Notes: generated from the sequence alone by a model not told the origin. Counted from the stretch's first letter, positions 25,670-34,663 are shown. The stretch: DNA of 64,000 bases from JANWYT01 sp034437555 (GCA_034437555.1 DAOTTQ010000006.1:62001-126000), one strand, 5' to 3'. A program made the numbers and translations.

Positions 25670-27106
25670 ATGGCAACACCACAGACACTTTTTGAGAAAG
25701 TGTGGAATCACCACATTGTTAGACCACAAACAGCCGATACACCTGCTGTTTTGTATGTTGATTTACATTTAGTACATGAAGTAACTTCACCACAAGCGTT
25801 TAGTGTGCTTCGTGAACGCGGGTTAAATGTGCGCCGTCCTGACCGAACTATAGGGACAATGGATCATAGCACACCCACTACACCACGTAATGAGTTTGGC
25901 ATTATTCCAGTTGTTGATGTGCAAGCCTCTAAACAGCTTGACCAATTTACTGCCAATTGCAATGACTTTGGGATTCCGATGTATGCGCTAGGCACGGAAA
26001 ATCAGGGTATTGTGCATGTCATTGGGCCCGAACAAGGCTTTACGCAGCCCGGTATGACCATCGTTTGCGGTGATAGCCATACTAGCACACATGGCGCGTT
26101 TGGTGCGTTGGCGTTTGGTATTGGCACAAGCGAAGTAGGGCATGTTTTAGCGACACAAACACTTATGCAGTATAAGCCTAAGACAATGGCGATTCGCGTA
26201 GATGGCACACTCGCACCCGGTGTAACGGCTAAAGACATCATTCTTGCTGTTATTGCTAAAATTGGCGTAGGGGGTGGCACAGGCTACGTATTTGAGTATA
26301 TGGGGTCTGCCATCCGTAGCCTAAGCATGGAAGGGCGCATGACCATCTGTAATATGAGCATTGAGGGGGGTGCGCGTGCAGGCATGATTGCCCCTGATGA
26401 AATCACCTATGAGTACGTTGAGGGTCGTCCTTATGCCCCCAAAGGCAAAGATTGGGATGATGCGATTGCCTTCTGGCGCACGCTTCCCTCAGACGAAGGT
26501 GCAACCTTTGATGCGGAAGTAATTCTTAATGCCGATGAACTGATTCCGATGATTACTTATGGCACGAACCCGGGAATGGGGATGCAAATTAACGGTCATG
26601 TTCCCGACCCTGAGCAAGCCAAGAGTGTAGATGAACGTACAGCCCTAGACAAAGCACTAACCTACATGGGGTTACAACCCAATCAACAACTAATTGGTAA
26701 GCCCGTTGATGTGGTGTTTGTGGGTAGTTGTACCAATTCCCGTATCTCTGATTTGCGTGAAGCCGCGCGTATGATTCGTGGTCGTAAAGTGGCAAGCAGC
26801 GTTAGAATGATGGTTGTTCCCGGCTCGCAACAGGTAAAAGTACAAGCAGAACGCGAAGGCTTGCACCATATCTTTATAGAGGCGGGTGCAGAATGGCGTG
26901 AAGCAGGTTGTTCCATGTGTATTGCCATGAATGGTGACCAACTACAACCCGGGCAATATGCCGTAAGCACCAGCAACCGCAACTTTGAAGGACGGCAAGG
27001 CAAGGGGGGGCGCACTTTCTTGGCAAGTCCTCTTACAGCAGTTGCTACGGCGGTTAATGGCTATGTGACAGACCCACGCGAATTATTTGTACCAGAAATG
27101 GCATAA
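25670..27106 (+). CDS. leuC: 3-Isopropylmalate dehydratase, large subunit
   Basis: Aconitase-family [4Fe-4S] hydro-lyase; works with LeuD. Predicted 478 residues from the ATG at 25670 (AGAGG SD, giving MATPQTLFEKVW); an in-frame GTG at 25652 would add six residues. Motifs: DLHLVHEVTSPQAF, DHSTPT, VCGDSHTSTHGAFGALAFGIGTSEV (about 130-155; first cluster-region residues), FVGSCTNSRISDLR with the first cluster Cys, and EAGCSMCIAMNGDQ with the other two Cys (CxxC). By the same route CimA-derived citramalate can be isomerised. Confidence 0.96.
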   Translation: MATPQTLFEKVWNHHIVRPQTADTPAVLYVDLHLVHEVTSPQAFSVLRERGLNVRRPDRTIGTMDHSTPTTPRNEFGIIPVVDVQASKQLDQFTANCNDFGIPMYALGTENQGIVHVIGPEQGFTQPGMTIVCGDSHTSTHGAFGALAFGIGTSEVGHVLATQTLMQYKPKTMAIRVDGTLAPGVTAKDIILAVIAKIGVGGGTGYVFEYMGSAIRSLSMEGRMTICNMSIEGGARAGMIAPDEITYEYVEGRPYAPKGKDWDDAIAFWRTLPSDEGATFDAEVILNADELIPMITYGTNPGMGMQINGHVPDPEQAKSVDERTALDKALTYMGLQPNQQLIGKPVDVVFVGSCTNSRISDLREAARMIRGRKVASSVRMMVVPGSQQVKVQAEREGLHHIFIEAGAEWREAGCSMCIAMNGDQLQPGQYAVSTSNRNFEGRQGKGGRTFLASPLTAVATAVNGYVTDPRELFVPEMA

Positions 27107-27125
27107 CAAGACCGTATAGACAAAA

Positions 27126-27147
27126 CAGGGGGGCAATTTGCCCCTCT
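27126..27147 (+). other. Hairpin between leuC and leuD
   Basis: GGGGCA / TGCCCC with a 3-base loop and a few outer pairs, but no T-run behind it. More likely an RNA stability or processing element than a terminator. Confidence 0.4.
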
Positions 27148-27174
27148 ATTAATAAACACATGAGGCAAAATACA

Positions 27175-27783
27175 GTGGAAAAGATTACAACGTTTAGTGG
27201 TCGCATTGCACCACTACCTATCAATGACATTGACACCGACCAAATTATTCCCGCCCGCTACCTAAAAACAACAGATAAGCAAGGGCTTGGGGTGGCTTGT
27301 TTTTTTGACTGGCGTTATAACGAAGATGGCTCGCCCAAAGCCGATTTCACACTAAACCAACCCCGATATCAGGGGGCAGAAGTGCTGATTGCGGGGCATA
27401 ACTTTGGATGTGGTAGCTCTCGTGAACATGCGCCTTGGGCGTTGATGGGGATGGGCTTTAAGGCAATTATCAGTAGTGATTTTGCCGACATTTTTCGCAA
27501 TAACGCCCTTAAAAACGGCTTGTTGCCCATTATCGTGGACGAAGAAACAAAGCAACAACTGATTAGCCTTGCCTATGAAGACCCCACGACAACCGTTTCT
27601 ATTGACCTTGAAAATCAAACGCTCTTGTTGCCTGATGGTCGTAAAGTGACCTTCCCGATTGATTCGTTTAGCCGTCATTGCTTGGTGAATGGTGTTGACC
27701 AACTGGGCTTTTTACTAAACCTTGAAGGGGAAGTAAACGTCTATGAAGATGCCCATCCTCAATGGGTGAACACGACAGCCTAA
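27175..27783 (+). CDS. leuD: 3-Isopropylmalate dehydratase, small subunit
   Basis: Small swivelling subunit of isopropylmalate isomerase. I place the start at GTG 27175 (GAGG SD 9 bases upstream), giving the family-like N-terminus MEKITTFSGRIAPLP and 202 residues; an ATG at 27160 without SD would add five. Motifs: NDIDTDQIIPARYLKT, GHNFGCGSSREHAPWAL (active-site loop, about 76-92) and DFADIFRNNALKNGLLPI. Followed 16 bases later by cimA. Confidence 0.95.
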   Translation: MEKITTFSGRIAPLPINDIDTDQIIPARYLKTTDKQGLGVACFFDWRYNEDGSPKADFTLNQPRYQGAEVLIAGHNFGCGSSREHAPWALMGMGFKAIISSDFADIFRNNALKNGLLPIIVDEETKQQLISLAYEDPTTTVSIDLENQTLLLPDGRKVTFPIDSFSRHCLVNGVDQLGFLLNLEGEVNVYEDAHPQWVNTTA

Positions 27784-27799
27784 AATTAGGAGTGGTTTT

Positions 27800-29398
27800 A
27801 TGGTGAAGAGCGTTGCAATCTACGATACAACTTTGCGCGATGGCACGCAACGCGAGGGCATCTCGCTTTCTGTGGCAGATAAGCTAAAGATTACGCAATT
27901 GCTGGATGAATTTGGCGTAGCTTATATTGAGGGGGGGTGGCCCGGCTCTAACCCTAAAGATGCCATCTATTTTGAACAGGTAAAAACACTTACGCTAAAG
28001 CACGCCAAAATTGCTGCTTTTGGAAGTACCTGCCGTAAAGACTCTTTGCCAAAAAATGACCCTAACATTCAGGCTCTTGTGGATGCAGATACTCTTGTGG
28101 TTACGGTGGTGGGTAAAACGTCTATGTTGCACGTGATAGAGGTGTTGCAAACGACCCCCAAAGAAAATTTGCGGATGATTCAAGAAAGCCTCGCGTATCT
28201 TAAATCATTGGGCAAAGAAGTGATTTATGACGCAGAACACTTCTTTGACGGCGCAAAATTGGATTTGGGATATGCGTTTGACACGCTTCATGCTGCTGTT
28301 AAGGGTGGGGCGGATGTGCTGGTTTTGTGCGACACTAACGGGGGTTCTTTGCCTTGGGAAGTTGCAGAACTGGTAAAGCGCGTGCGCGAGATATTCCCTG
28401 ATGTCGCGTTAGGGATTCATACGCACAATGATGGTGAATTGGCGGTTGCAAACTCTTTGGCTGCGGTGCAGGTGGGTGTTACACAGGTGCAAGGCACAAT
28501 TAACGGCTATGGTGAGCGTTGTGGTAATGCAAACTTGTGTAGTATCATCCCCGACTTGCACATTAAGATGGGTATTCCTTGCTTACCCGATACCAGCCAC
28601 CTATCACACCTTACAAAGCTCTCGCGGATTGTGGCAGAAGTGGCAAACCTTGCGCCAGATAACCATAGTGCGTTTGTGGGTAAGAGTGCTTTTGCACATA
28701 AGGGCGGTATTCATGTGGCTGCTATCCGTCGGAATGTGGATAGTTATCAACACATTGACCCTGCGTTGGTAGGCAATGAGATGAGGGTGCTTGTTTCGGA
28801 TTTGTCGGGACGTGGTAACCTCTTGAGTAAAGCCGAAGAACTGGGTATGGACGTTTCTAACGACCAAGCCAGCCAAGTGCTGGAAGAAATTAAGCGTCTA
28901 GAGAGCGAAGGGTATGTATTTGAAGGGGCAGAGGCTAGTATTGCGGTGCGTATGTTCCGCGCTATGCCAGAGTATCAGCCAATCTTTAAGCTCATTGATT
29001 TTACGGCATTGGTAGAAGAACGGCGTGGGCGCGGTAGCCTTTCAGAAGCAACAGTAAAACTAGAAGTCAATGGCGATGTGGTACATACAGCCGCCGAAGG
29101 CAATGGTCCCGTAAACGCGCTGGATTTGGCGATGCGTAAAGCCCTTGATAAATACTATCCTGAAATCACGGATTTTCAGCTTGTTGATTATAAAGTGCGT
29201 ATTTTAGATAGCGAAAATGCTACAGCAGCAACAACCCGTGTGCTTATTGATACCCAGCGTGGCAGCCAACGTTGGAGTACCGTAGGGGCAGGCACAAACA
29301 TCATCCAAGCCAGTTGGTTGGCATTGGTGGATAGTATTGAATACGGGCTTTGTGTGGTAGAACAACCCATTAACCCTGAAGAAGCACAGATGATATAA
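27800..29398 (+). CDS. cimA: (R)-Citramalate synthase
   Basis: Condenses acetyl-CoA and pyruvate to citramalate, which LeuCD and LeuB turn into 2-oxobutyrate, a threonine-independent entry to isoleucine. 532 residues: YDTTLRDGTQREGISLSVAD (about 7-26; the TQREGI variant marks the citramalate group of the IPMS family), YIEGGWPGSNPKD, HTHNDGELAVANSLAAVQVG, NGYGERCGNANL, HKGGIHVAA and a C-terminal regulatory domain (EGNGPVNALDLA; about 400-525). It lies between leuD and leuB. No threonine deaminase gene is in the window. Confidence 0.94.
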   Translation: MVKSVAIYDTTLRDGTQREGISLSVADKLKITQLLDEFGVAYIEGGWPGSNPKDAIYFEQVKTLTLKHAKIAAFGSTCRKDSLPKNDPNIQALVDADTLVVTVVGKTSMLHVIEVLQTTPKENLRMIQESLAYLKSLGKEVIYDAEHFFDGAKLDLGYAFDTLHAAVKGGADVLVLCDTNGGSLPWEVAELVKRVREIFPDVALGIHTHNDGELAVANSLAAVQVGVTQVQGTINGYGERCGNANLCSIIPDLHIKMGIPCLPDTSHLSHLTKLSRIVAEVANLAPDNHSAFVGKSAFAHKGGIHVAAIRRNVDSYQHIDPALVGNEMRVLVSDLSGRGNLLSKAEELGMDVSNDQASQVLEEIKRLESEGYVFEGAEASIAVRMFRAMPEYQPIFKLIDFTALVEERRGRGSLSEATVKLEVNGDVVHTAAEGNGPVNALDLAMRKALDKYYPEITDFQLVDYKVRILDSENATAATTRVLIDTQRGSQRWSTVGAGTNIIQASWLALVDSIEYGLCVVEQPINPEEAQMI

Positions 29399-29435
29399 CG
29401 CGCGATTTGAACGCGCCTATTGATATGGAGAAGCC

Positions 29436-30500
29436 ATGAAGGCAAAATTGGCGATTTTATCGGGCGATGGCATTGGGCCCGAAGTAATGAAAGAAACCCT
29501 TAACTTGCTAAGTGTGATTGGAAGCAAGTATGGGCATGAATTTGTAGGTGAAGAAGCACTTATTGGTGGTATTGCCATTGATAAAACCGGTGACCCTTTC
29601 CCCGAAGCCACGCAAAAGATTTGCGAGCAATCTGACGCGATTTTATTGGCGGCGGTGGGTGGCTACAAATGGGACAACCCCAATGCGAAGGTTCGCCCCG
29701 AACAAGGCTTGCTAAAGATGCGTAAGCACTTTAACTTGTTTGCAAATTTGCGCCCCGTAAAAGCCTATCCTGCGTTGGCTCAGCATGTGCCGTTGCGTGC
29801 GGATTTACTGGAAAACGTGGACATCTTGTTTGTGCGCGAACTCAATGGTGGGCTGTACTTTGGGCAACGCAAAGAGATGGACGGGGGCGACGAAGCCTAC
29901 GACACCATGCTTTATACGCGCGGTGAAGTAGAGCGCGTGGCACACGTGGCATTTAGAGCAGCACAATTACGCCGTAAGAAAGTAACCTCTGTGGATAAAG
30001 CCAACGTGTTGGCATCCATGCGTTTGTGGCGTAGTACGGTAATGAACGTTCATGAAGATTACCCTGAAATTGCGCTTGACCATGTGCTTGTAGATGCGTG
30101 TGCGATGCACTTGCTTATGCGTCCTTCGTCTTTTGATGTGGTGCTGGCAGAAAATATGTTTGGGGATATTCTGAGTGACGAAGCCTCTGTTTTTGCGGGG
30201 TCTTTGGGCATGTTGCCTTCAGCTTCTTTGGGGTCTACTAAATTTGGGCTGTATGAACCTGTTCACGGGTCTGCGCCAGATATTGCGGGTCAGGGCAAAG
30301 CGAATCCTATTGGTATCTTCCTAAGCGTGGCGATGATGTTGCGCTATAGCTTAGACCTTGAAGCAGAATCATCAGCCATTGAGAGCGCGATTGACGCGGT
30401 TCTTGCTGATGGCGCACGCACGCCCGATATTGCACGTAGGGGCGAAGAAACGCCCGTGAGTACATCAGAGTTCTCACAGGCGGTTATTGCAAAGCTATAG
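29436..30500 (+). CDS. leuB: 3-Isopropylmalate dehydrogenase
   Basis: NAD-dependent oxidative decarboxylation of 3-isopropylmalate (and of the methylmalate in the citramalate route). 354 residues with LSGDGIGPEVMKETL, GGYKWDNP, RPEQGLLKMRK, FVRELNGGLYFGQRK, the Lys/Tyr region TSVDKANVLASMRLWR, DACAMHLLMRPSSFDVVLAENMFGDILSDEA (metal-binding Asp residues) and GLYEPVHGSAPDIAGQGKANP. Last gene of the operon. Its stop overlaps the convergent kinase-fusion gene by 6 bases, and there is no terminator between the two. Confidence 0.97.
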   Translation: MKAKLAILSGDGIGPEVMKETLNLLSVIGSKYGHEFVGEEALIGGIAIDKTGDPFPEATQKICEQSDAILLAAVGGYKWDNPNAKVRPEQGLLKMRKHFNLFANLRPVKAYPALAQHVPLRADLLENVDILFVRELNGGLYFGQRKEMDGGDEAYDTMLYTRGEVERVAHVAFRAAQLRRKKVTSVDKANVLASMRLWRSTVMNVHEDYPEIALDHVLVDACAMHLLMRPSSFDVVLAENMFGDILSDEASVFAGSLGMLPSASLGSTKFGLYEPVHGSAPDIAGQGKANPIGIFLSVAMMLRYSLDLEAESSAIESAIDAVLADGARTPDIARRGEETPVSTSEFSQAVIAKL

Positions 30501-32417
30501 ACCCGTGTTTTTGCTAAATTCGGTGTCATCAAATGGGGTGTTGTGGTCATCGGTGGGCGATTGCTTTTTAGCGATTGCAAACATGGCGAGTGCCGATACT
30601 AAGAACATTAAACGCCGTTGATTAACTGATAGTGTTTCCCACGTTACGCCTCTTAACGCCAGCAAAGCCAAGCCAATAAAATACTCTTCCCAATGGTTTG
30701 GCTTTGCGAGTCGTTCTGCTACGATTTGGCGCAAGCGCAAAATGGGAATGAGCTTTTGAGAAATGGGACTGCTCTCACTATATATTCTGCTTTCGTTGAG
30801 CGCGATTAAGTAAGGAATCAATTGGCGCACACTTGCCCAACCGTCTTCTAAATGGGGTAACACAAGCTCGCTTAAGAGACTGACTTCTAGAGTTGCCCAA
30901 TCCATCAGAGTATGACCTTCACGGGTATGCCCAAAGTCTATTAGTAGCGCAGTGTCATTTGCACCGATGAGAATGTTGCCCATGTGTAAATCGCCGTGAA
31001 TGGTGCTTAGTGACCCAAAAACGGGTGTATCAAGCAATGTGGTATATGCCATAATGGGGTTGGGCGCGTAAAAATCACCGAACCTTACAGCGTTTTGCTT
31101 GTGATCGAAATCAGGTTCTAGGGCGCGAACCGCATTTTCTAGCTCTTCGTTGCGTGTTTTCCACACGCGCCCTGCCAGCTTATCCACCACTTCGCCTCTG
31201 AAGTAGGTATCCTCTTCAAAGTTAATCCCACGTATTTTAATTTGATAGGGGCGCGTAATGCTTCCACCTGATTGCCCCAGCGCTAGGGTAATGGACTTTT
31301 GCTCACGGTCTACACGATGCACGACAAAGTTTTCTACAACAACAGTTTCGCCATACTCAATATGATTAAGCCTTGCGCGTTTGATGGGTAAACGTAGCAC
31401 AATGGCATCTTCCGTTGCATCTTCGTTTTTGGCAAGCTCTAGGGTAAGAATGGGGGGCAGTAGCCAATCATATTCTTGCCATGTTTCAAAACGATAAGGA
31501 CGGCTTTGCATCCACCAATTTGTACCAAAGCTATTATAAAGTTTTTCGTATAGCCAGTTAGCTAACTTAGAATTTTCCCAAACGCCTACGATACCACGAA
31601 CATCTAAGGCTCGCCCATTGTCGTCTGTAATGAGGGTGTATTTAAGGGCGGCAAGGTCAGAAATTTGGGGTGCGATAACGGTATCTTCTAAACGGGCGGT
31701 TAGGGGGGGAAGCGTGCCTTTTACATGCCGTTCATAGCGTTGTGCTTCGTCGTAGATGGCATCGTGGGGCCCAATTTTAACGACTACAGGTGCATCTTCA
31801 CGGTTATCGCCCTGAATGGGTGTAATGACGATGAGAGTAGAATCGCTATAGCCTCCGCGCAAACGAGTTTCTACACGTACTTGGGCATACCCATGAAACA
31901 TCCGCCTAAGGATAAAAAGTTCATCTTTATTAAGTTCTTCGCCAAATTGTGGGGCTAAATCTATGCTGACAAAGGGTTGGGTAACGGCGCGTGTAATTTG
32001 GCGTGTTTTGGCTTGTTGTGGCAAACTTTTTACGTCAACCCCTAGCCCACTTAAAACACGCAACGGCACATTATCGCCTTCATCAAGAATAGCAATTAAA
32101 AGCTCACGCTCTGTAATATGGGGTAGTTCACTTTCTTTCATTAGCTCGTCGGCAATGCCCAGCACAACATCAGCGCGTGGCGTAGTAGGAATACCTGCCC
32201 ATAGCCGATGACGACTTCCTTTGCCCACTTTTCGGCGTATAGCTTCAATAACATATTCGGGGTTAAAACCCGCTTCAAAAATAAGGGTAGACGTTAATCC
32301 GCCCCGTACTTCAAGCATGGCAATAAAAAGATGCTCTATGCCTAAGTAATAGTGACGCATGCGGGTTGCTTCTAGCCTTGCGCTGATGAGAATATCTTTA
32401 ATGTCTATAGTCGCCAT
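30495..32417 (-). CDS. Clp N-terminal (Clp R) domain fused to an APH-type kinase domain
   Basis: Predicted 640 residues from the ATG at 32417, five bases after the FHA gene stop. Residues 1-135 are a double Clp R repeat (ISARLEATRMRHYYLGIEHL; ADELMKESELPHITERELLI) as in ClpA/ClpC, but no AAA+ module follows. Residues 155-275 resemble a kinase N-lobe (RGGYSDSTLIVI; VVVKIG with Lys about 214; Glu in DEAQRYE). A beta-rich insert occupies about 325-400. The catalytic loop HGDLHMGNIL (about 474-483) and metal-binding LIDFG (about 490-495) are intact, followed by WATLEVSLL as in aminoglycoside/choline-type kinases. Probably an active small-molecule or protein kinase with a peptide-binding head. Substrate unknown. 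Confidence 0.85.
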   Translation of the reverse strand: MATIDIKDILISARLEATRMRHYYLGIEHLFIAMLEVRGGLTSTLIFEAGFNPEYVIEAIRRKVGKGSRHRLWAGIPTTPRADVVLGIADELMKESELPHITERELLIAILDEGDNVPLRVLSGLGVDVKSLPQQAKTRQITRAVTQPFVSIDLAPQFGEELNKDELFILRRMFHGYAQVRVETRLRGGYSDSTLIVITPIQGDNREDAPVVVKIGPHDAIYDEAQRYERHVKGTLPPLTARLEDTVIAPQISDLAALKYTLITDDNGRALDVRGIVGVWENSKLANWLYEKLYNSFGTNWWMQSRPYRFETWQEYDWLLPPILTLELAKNEDATEDAIVLRLPIKRARLNHIEYGETVVVENFVVHRVDREQKSITLALGQSGGSITRPYQIKIRGINFEEDTYFRGEVVDKLAGRVWKTRNEELENAVRALEPDFDHKQNAVRFGDFYAPNPIMAYTTLLDTPVFGSLSTIHGDLHMGNILIGANDTALLIDFGHTREGHTLMDWATLEVSLLSELVLPHLEDGWASVRQLIPYLIALNESRIYSESSPISQKLIPILRLRQIVAERLAKPNHWEEYFIGLALLALRGVTWETLSVNQRRLMFLVSALAMFAIAKKQSPTDDHNTPFDDTEFSKNTGL

Positions 32418-32421
32418 ATGT

Positions 32422-32778
32422 TTACTCGTTAGGCTGAATGCGTAGCCAAGTACGCCCAATACGAAATAGTTCGCCCTCTTGAATGGGAATAATGCCTTTA
32501 ATGCGCTCTTCGCTAAAAAAATCGCTGGTGTTCTCTAAGAATGTGCCATTAACGGTATTGCAGTCTTCTAGCCACCACTGCTTGTTTTTCCAGTGCAATT
32601 TGGCGTGCTGACGTGAAGCAAAAGTGTCAAACTGAAGGCAAAGGTCGTTGTCATTGCGCCTTCCTACGCTTAACGACCAAGAATCTTCGCTTTCATAGCC
32701 CTCATGACCCTGCGAGAAAGTGTGCGTTCTACCGTCTTCTGCGCCACTTAGAACAATGACGCTGAGTGTTTTTACCAT
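32422..32778 (-). CDS. FHA-domain protein
   Basis: Predicted 118 residues from the ATG at 32778 (AGGATG upstream; longer frames exist but lack SD). One forkhead-associated domain covering about residues 30-115: SLSVGRRNDNDLCL (Gly-Arg of strand 3-4 loop), FASRQHAKL (phosphothreonine-binding Ser, Arg, His), DCNTVNGTFLEN (Asn-Gly-Thr) and GRTWLRI. FHA domains bind phosphothreonine. The stop is 4 bases before the Clp-N/kinase gene, so the pair is an operon, and the FHA protein may be substrate or reader of that kinase. A perfect TATAAT lies upstream on this strand (32871-32866). Confidence 0.9.
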   Translation of the reverse strand: MVKTLSVIVLSGAEDGRTHTFSQGHEGYESEDSWSLSVGRRNDNDLCLQFDTFASRQHAKLHWKNKQWWLEDCNTVNGTFLENTSDFFSEERIKGIIPIQEGELFRIGRTWLRIQPNE

Positions 32779-32865
32779 GTGCTTACATCCTATGACAAAC
32801 GTTAAGTTATAACAACGCTTTGGTGAACCTATTGTAACGGTAAAAAATGTTACCTTCATAAGCGA

Positions 32866-32871
32866 ATTATA
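32866..32871 (-). promoter_or_regulatory. Likely -10 element of the FHA/kinase operon
   Basis: Consensus TATAAT on the minus strand about 90 bases before the FHA start; no convincing -35 element, and it follows the murA terminator, supporting an independent transcription unit. Confidence 0.4.
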
Positions 32872-32896
32872 GCGCAAATTCTAAAGATTGACGGCA

Positions 32897-32922
32897 ATAA
32901 AAAACCGCCTTTGCAGGCGGCT
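32897..32922 (-). terminator. Terminator downstream of murA
   Basis: On the minus strand AGCCGCCT / AGGCGGTT with a 4-base loop (one G-T pair) is followed by six T residues, starting about 6 bases after the murA stop. Confidence 0.85.
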
Positions 32923-32927
32923 TATTA

Positions 32928-34256
32928 TTAATTCACGGGTTCTAGGCTGGGTTGGGTAGCTGGTTTTGATTCTACCCGCCTTATTTGTGCGCCTAACGCC
33001 TGAAGATGTTCTTCAATGCGCTCATGCCCTCTGTCTATTTGATAGACGTTGGTAATGGTCACATCGCCATGAACGCCAAGACTGGCAAGGAGTAAAGCCG
33101 CCCCTGCACGAATACTGCCAGCCCGTACTTTTGCGGGTTTAAGGTGGCTTACCCCATTGACAATGAGAACGTCACTTTGGCTGACGATAAGGTCTGCTCC
33201 CATGCTAATGAGACCATCGGCAAAGTCATAGCGATTTTCAAAGATGCGCTCACGAATATAACTTTTGCCATCTGCAACGGTGGATAGCGCAGAGATACAC
33301 GGTTGTAAATCGGTTGGAAAGCCGGGGTAGGGGTGTGTTGTGATATTGATAGGTGCAAGATGTTTGTTTGGGTCACGTTGAATACGAAGTGTGTGCTTGT
33401 CGGGAGAAGTAACCTGAATACCCATTTGCTCTAGTTTTGCATTCACCAGGCGAAGGTGTGTGGGTTCGGTTTGGCGAATAACAACATCACCACCCGTAAT
33501 GCCAGTGGTCATTGCCAACAAACCAATGACAAGGCGGTCGGGAATGGGAGTGTATTCGGTAACATGAAGGTCTTTTACCCCTGTTATGATGAGTGTAGAC
33601 GTTCCTAGCCCTTCAATCTTTGCGCCCATTTGTGCCAGAAAATGCCCAAAGTCAACAACTTCTGGTTCTATGGAAGCATTCTCGATGATAGTCTCGCCTT
33701 CTGCCAGTGAGGCTGCCATCATTAAGTTTTCTGTGCCAGTGTGGCTGGGCATATCAAGATACAGCAACGTACCTGTGAGTTTGGCTCTCTTTAGATTGAT
33801 GCGTGTTGTGCCATCATCTTCATAAACAACATCTGCACCAAGACGGGCAAACCCACGGTGGTGAAAATCAATTTTACGCTCGCCAATGTTACAGCCCCCA
33901 CTACCAGGAAGTTCTACACTGCCCAAACGCATAATAAGAGGGGCAAGAAATAGCACAGAACCGCGCATCTTTTGGGTAATGTCTGGGGGCAAAACGGGGT
34001 TATTAACGCCACTTGCATCAATTTCTACGGTGTGGGTTTGTCTATCATGAATAACTTCTGCCCCCACAATCCGAGCAAGCTCTAAAGCTCCACGAACATC
34101 TTCAATATCAGGGACATCCTTAAGGACGGTTTTACCATGTTTAGGGATAAGCGCGGCTGCAATCATGGGAAGAACAGCATTTTTAGACCGTTGTGCTGTT
34201 ACCTCACCGTGTAATGGGTTGCCGCCTTTAACTTGAAAAGACCACTCTGTCATCAT
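32928..34256 (-). CDS. murA: UDP-N-acetylglucosamine 1-carboxyvinyltransferase
   Basis: First committed step of peptidoglycan synthesis, transfer of enolpyruvate from PEP to UDP-GlcNAc. 442 residues, two inside-out alpha/beta barrels. Residues GGNPLHGEVTAQRSKNAVLP give the PEP-binding Lys-Asn pair near the N-terminus, LPGSGGCNIGERKIDFH carries the catalytic Cys (fosfomycin target) near residue 125, and GFPTDLQP the Asp. The usual GAxNA motif reads AQRSKNAV, and the catalytic loop has GERKID where many have GxRPVD. The presence of murA implies a peptidoglycan wall. AAGGAG SD. Divergent from the SAM-riboswitch unit. Confidence 0.95.
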   Translation of the reverse strand: MMTEWSFQVKGGNPLHGEVTAQRSKNAVLPMIAAALIPKHGKTVLKDVPDIEDVRGALELARIVGAEVIHDRQTHTVEIDASGVNNPVLPPDITQKMRGSVLFLAPLIMRLGSVELPGSGGCNIGERKIDFHHRGFARLGADVVYEDDGTTRINLKRAKLTGTLLYLDMPSHTGTENLMMAASLAEGETIIENASIEPEVVDFGHFLAQMGAKIEGLGTSTLIITGVKDLHVTEYTPIPDRLVIGLLAMTTGITGGDVVIRQTEPTHLRLVNAKLEQMGIQVTSPDKHTLRIQRDPNKHLAPINITTHPYPGFPTDLQPCISALSTVADGKSYIRERIFENRYDFADGLISMGADLIVSQSDVLIVNGVSHLKPAKVRAGSIRAGAALLLASLGVHGDVTITNVYQIDRGHERIEEHLQALGAQIRRVESKPATQPSLEPVN

Positions 34257-34358
34257 ATAAACTCCTTGTTTTCGTCCGCAAGTTTCTTATAGAGGCGGTT
34301 AAAATACAAGACGAGTTTTGAAGTTCACTGCATACTCCATAGGAAAAAGAACTTTTTC

Positions 34359-34387
34359 TTGTAAATTTTGGAAAAACGTGATACACT
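34359..34387 (+). promoter_or_regulatory. Promoter of the SAM-riboswitch transcript
   Basis: TTGTAA (34359-34364), exactly 17 bases, TACACT (34382-34387). The predicted start near 34394 lies about 25 bases before the first riboswitch helix. Confidence 0.55.
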
Positions 34388-34417
34388 TCTTTGAGCAGTA
34401 AAAACAATCTTATATGC

Positions 34418-34524
34418 TTCATCCAGAGCAGTTGAGTGTTACGGCACAAAGACACTGCAGCAACCCCCGTTGGCAACGGGAAGGTGCTAAATCCGTCAGA
34501 AATGCAAGAAATCTGGTAGATGAA
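34418..34524 (+). ncRNA. SAM-I (S-box) riboswitch
   Basis: P1 pairs TTCATC (34418-34423) with GATGAA (34519-34524), extended by CCAGA / TCTGG. After P1 come the S-box landmarks in order: AGAG, GAG, GGC, the conserved GCAACC (34470-34475), P3 CCCGTT / AACGGG, and GGTGCTAAATCC (34483-34494), matching the consensus GGUGCCAAUUCC. When SAM is bound, P1 is held and downstream expression falls. It controls a trans-sulfuration enzyme gene, as expected for a methionine-cycle signal. The type I/IV family is certain to me; P2 and P4 are atypical in detail. Confidence 0.87.
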
Positions 34525-34608
34525 GGTGGTAACAAACCCCAATCAAGGGGGGCGTTCATTTCTTAGACGATGCCTAAGTCGTTTTTGTTTAGGGATACGA
34601 ATAAGAAC

Positions 34609-34642
34609 ACCCGAACCTACTTAACGTATTTTCGGGTTTTTG
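34609..34642 (+). terminator. Expression-platform terminator of the SAM riboswitch
   Basis: ACCCGAA (34609-34615) pairs with TTCGGGT (34631-34637), followed by TTTT; loop of 15 bases. It ends about 20 bases before the gene start. A weaker candidate hairpin CTTAG / CTAAG followed by TCGTTTTT is at 34562-34585, and TTCATT near 34555 could compete for the 3' strand of P1. Confidence 0.7.
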
Positions 34643-34663
34643 TTTTCTAGTGAGGAACACTAA

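Noticed and set aside
32418..32459. 14-residue extension of the Clp-N/kinase protein
   Set aside because: It overlaps the end of the FHA gene; the ATG at 32417 directly after the FHA stop gives a normal Clp N start.
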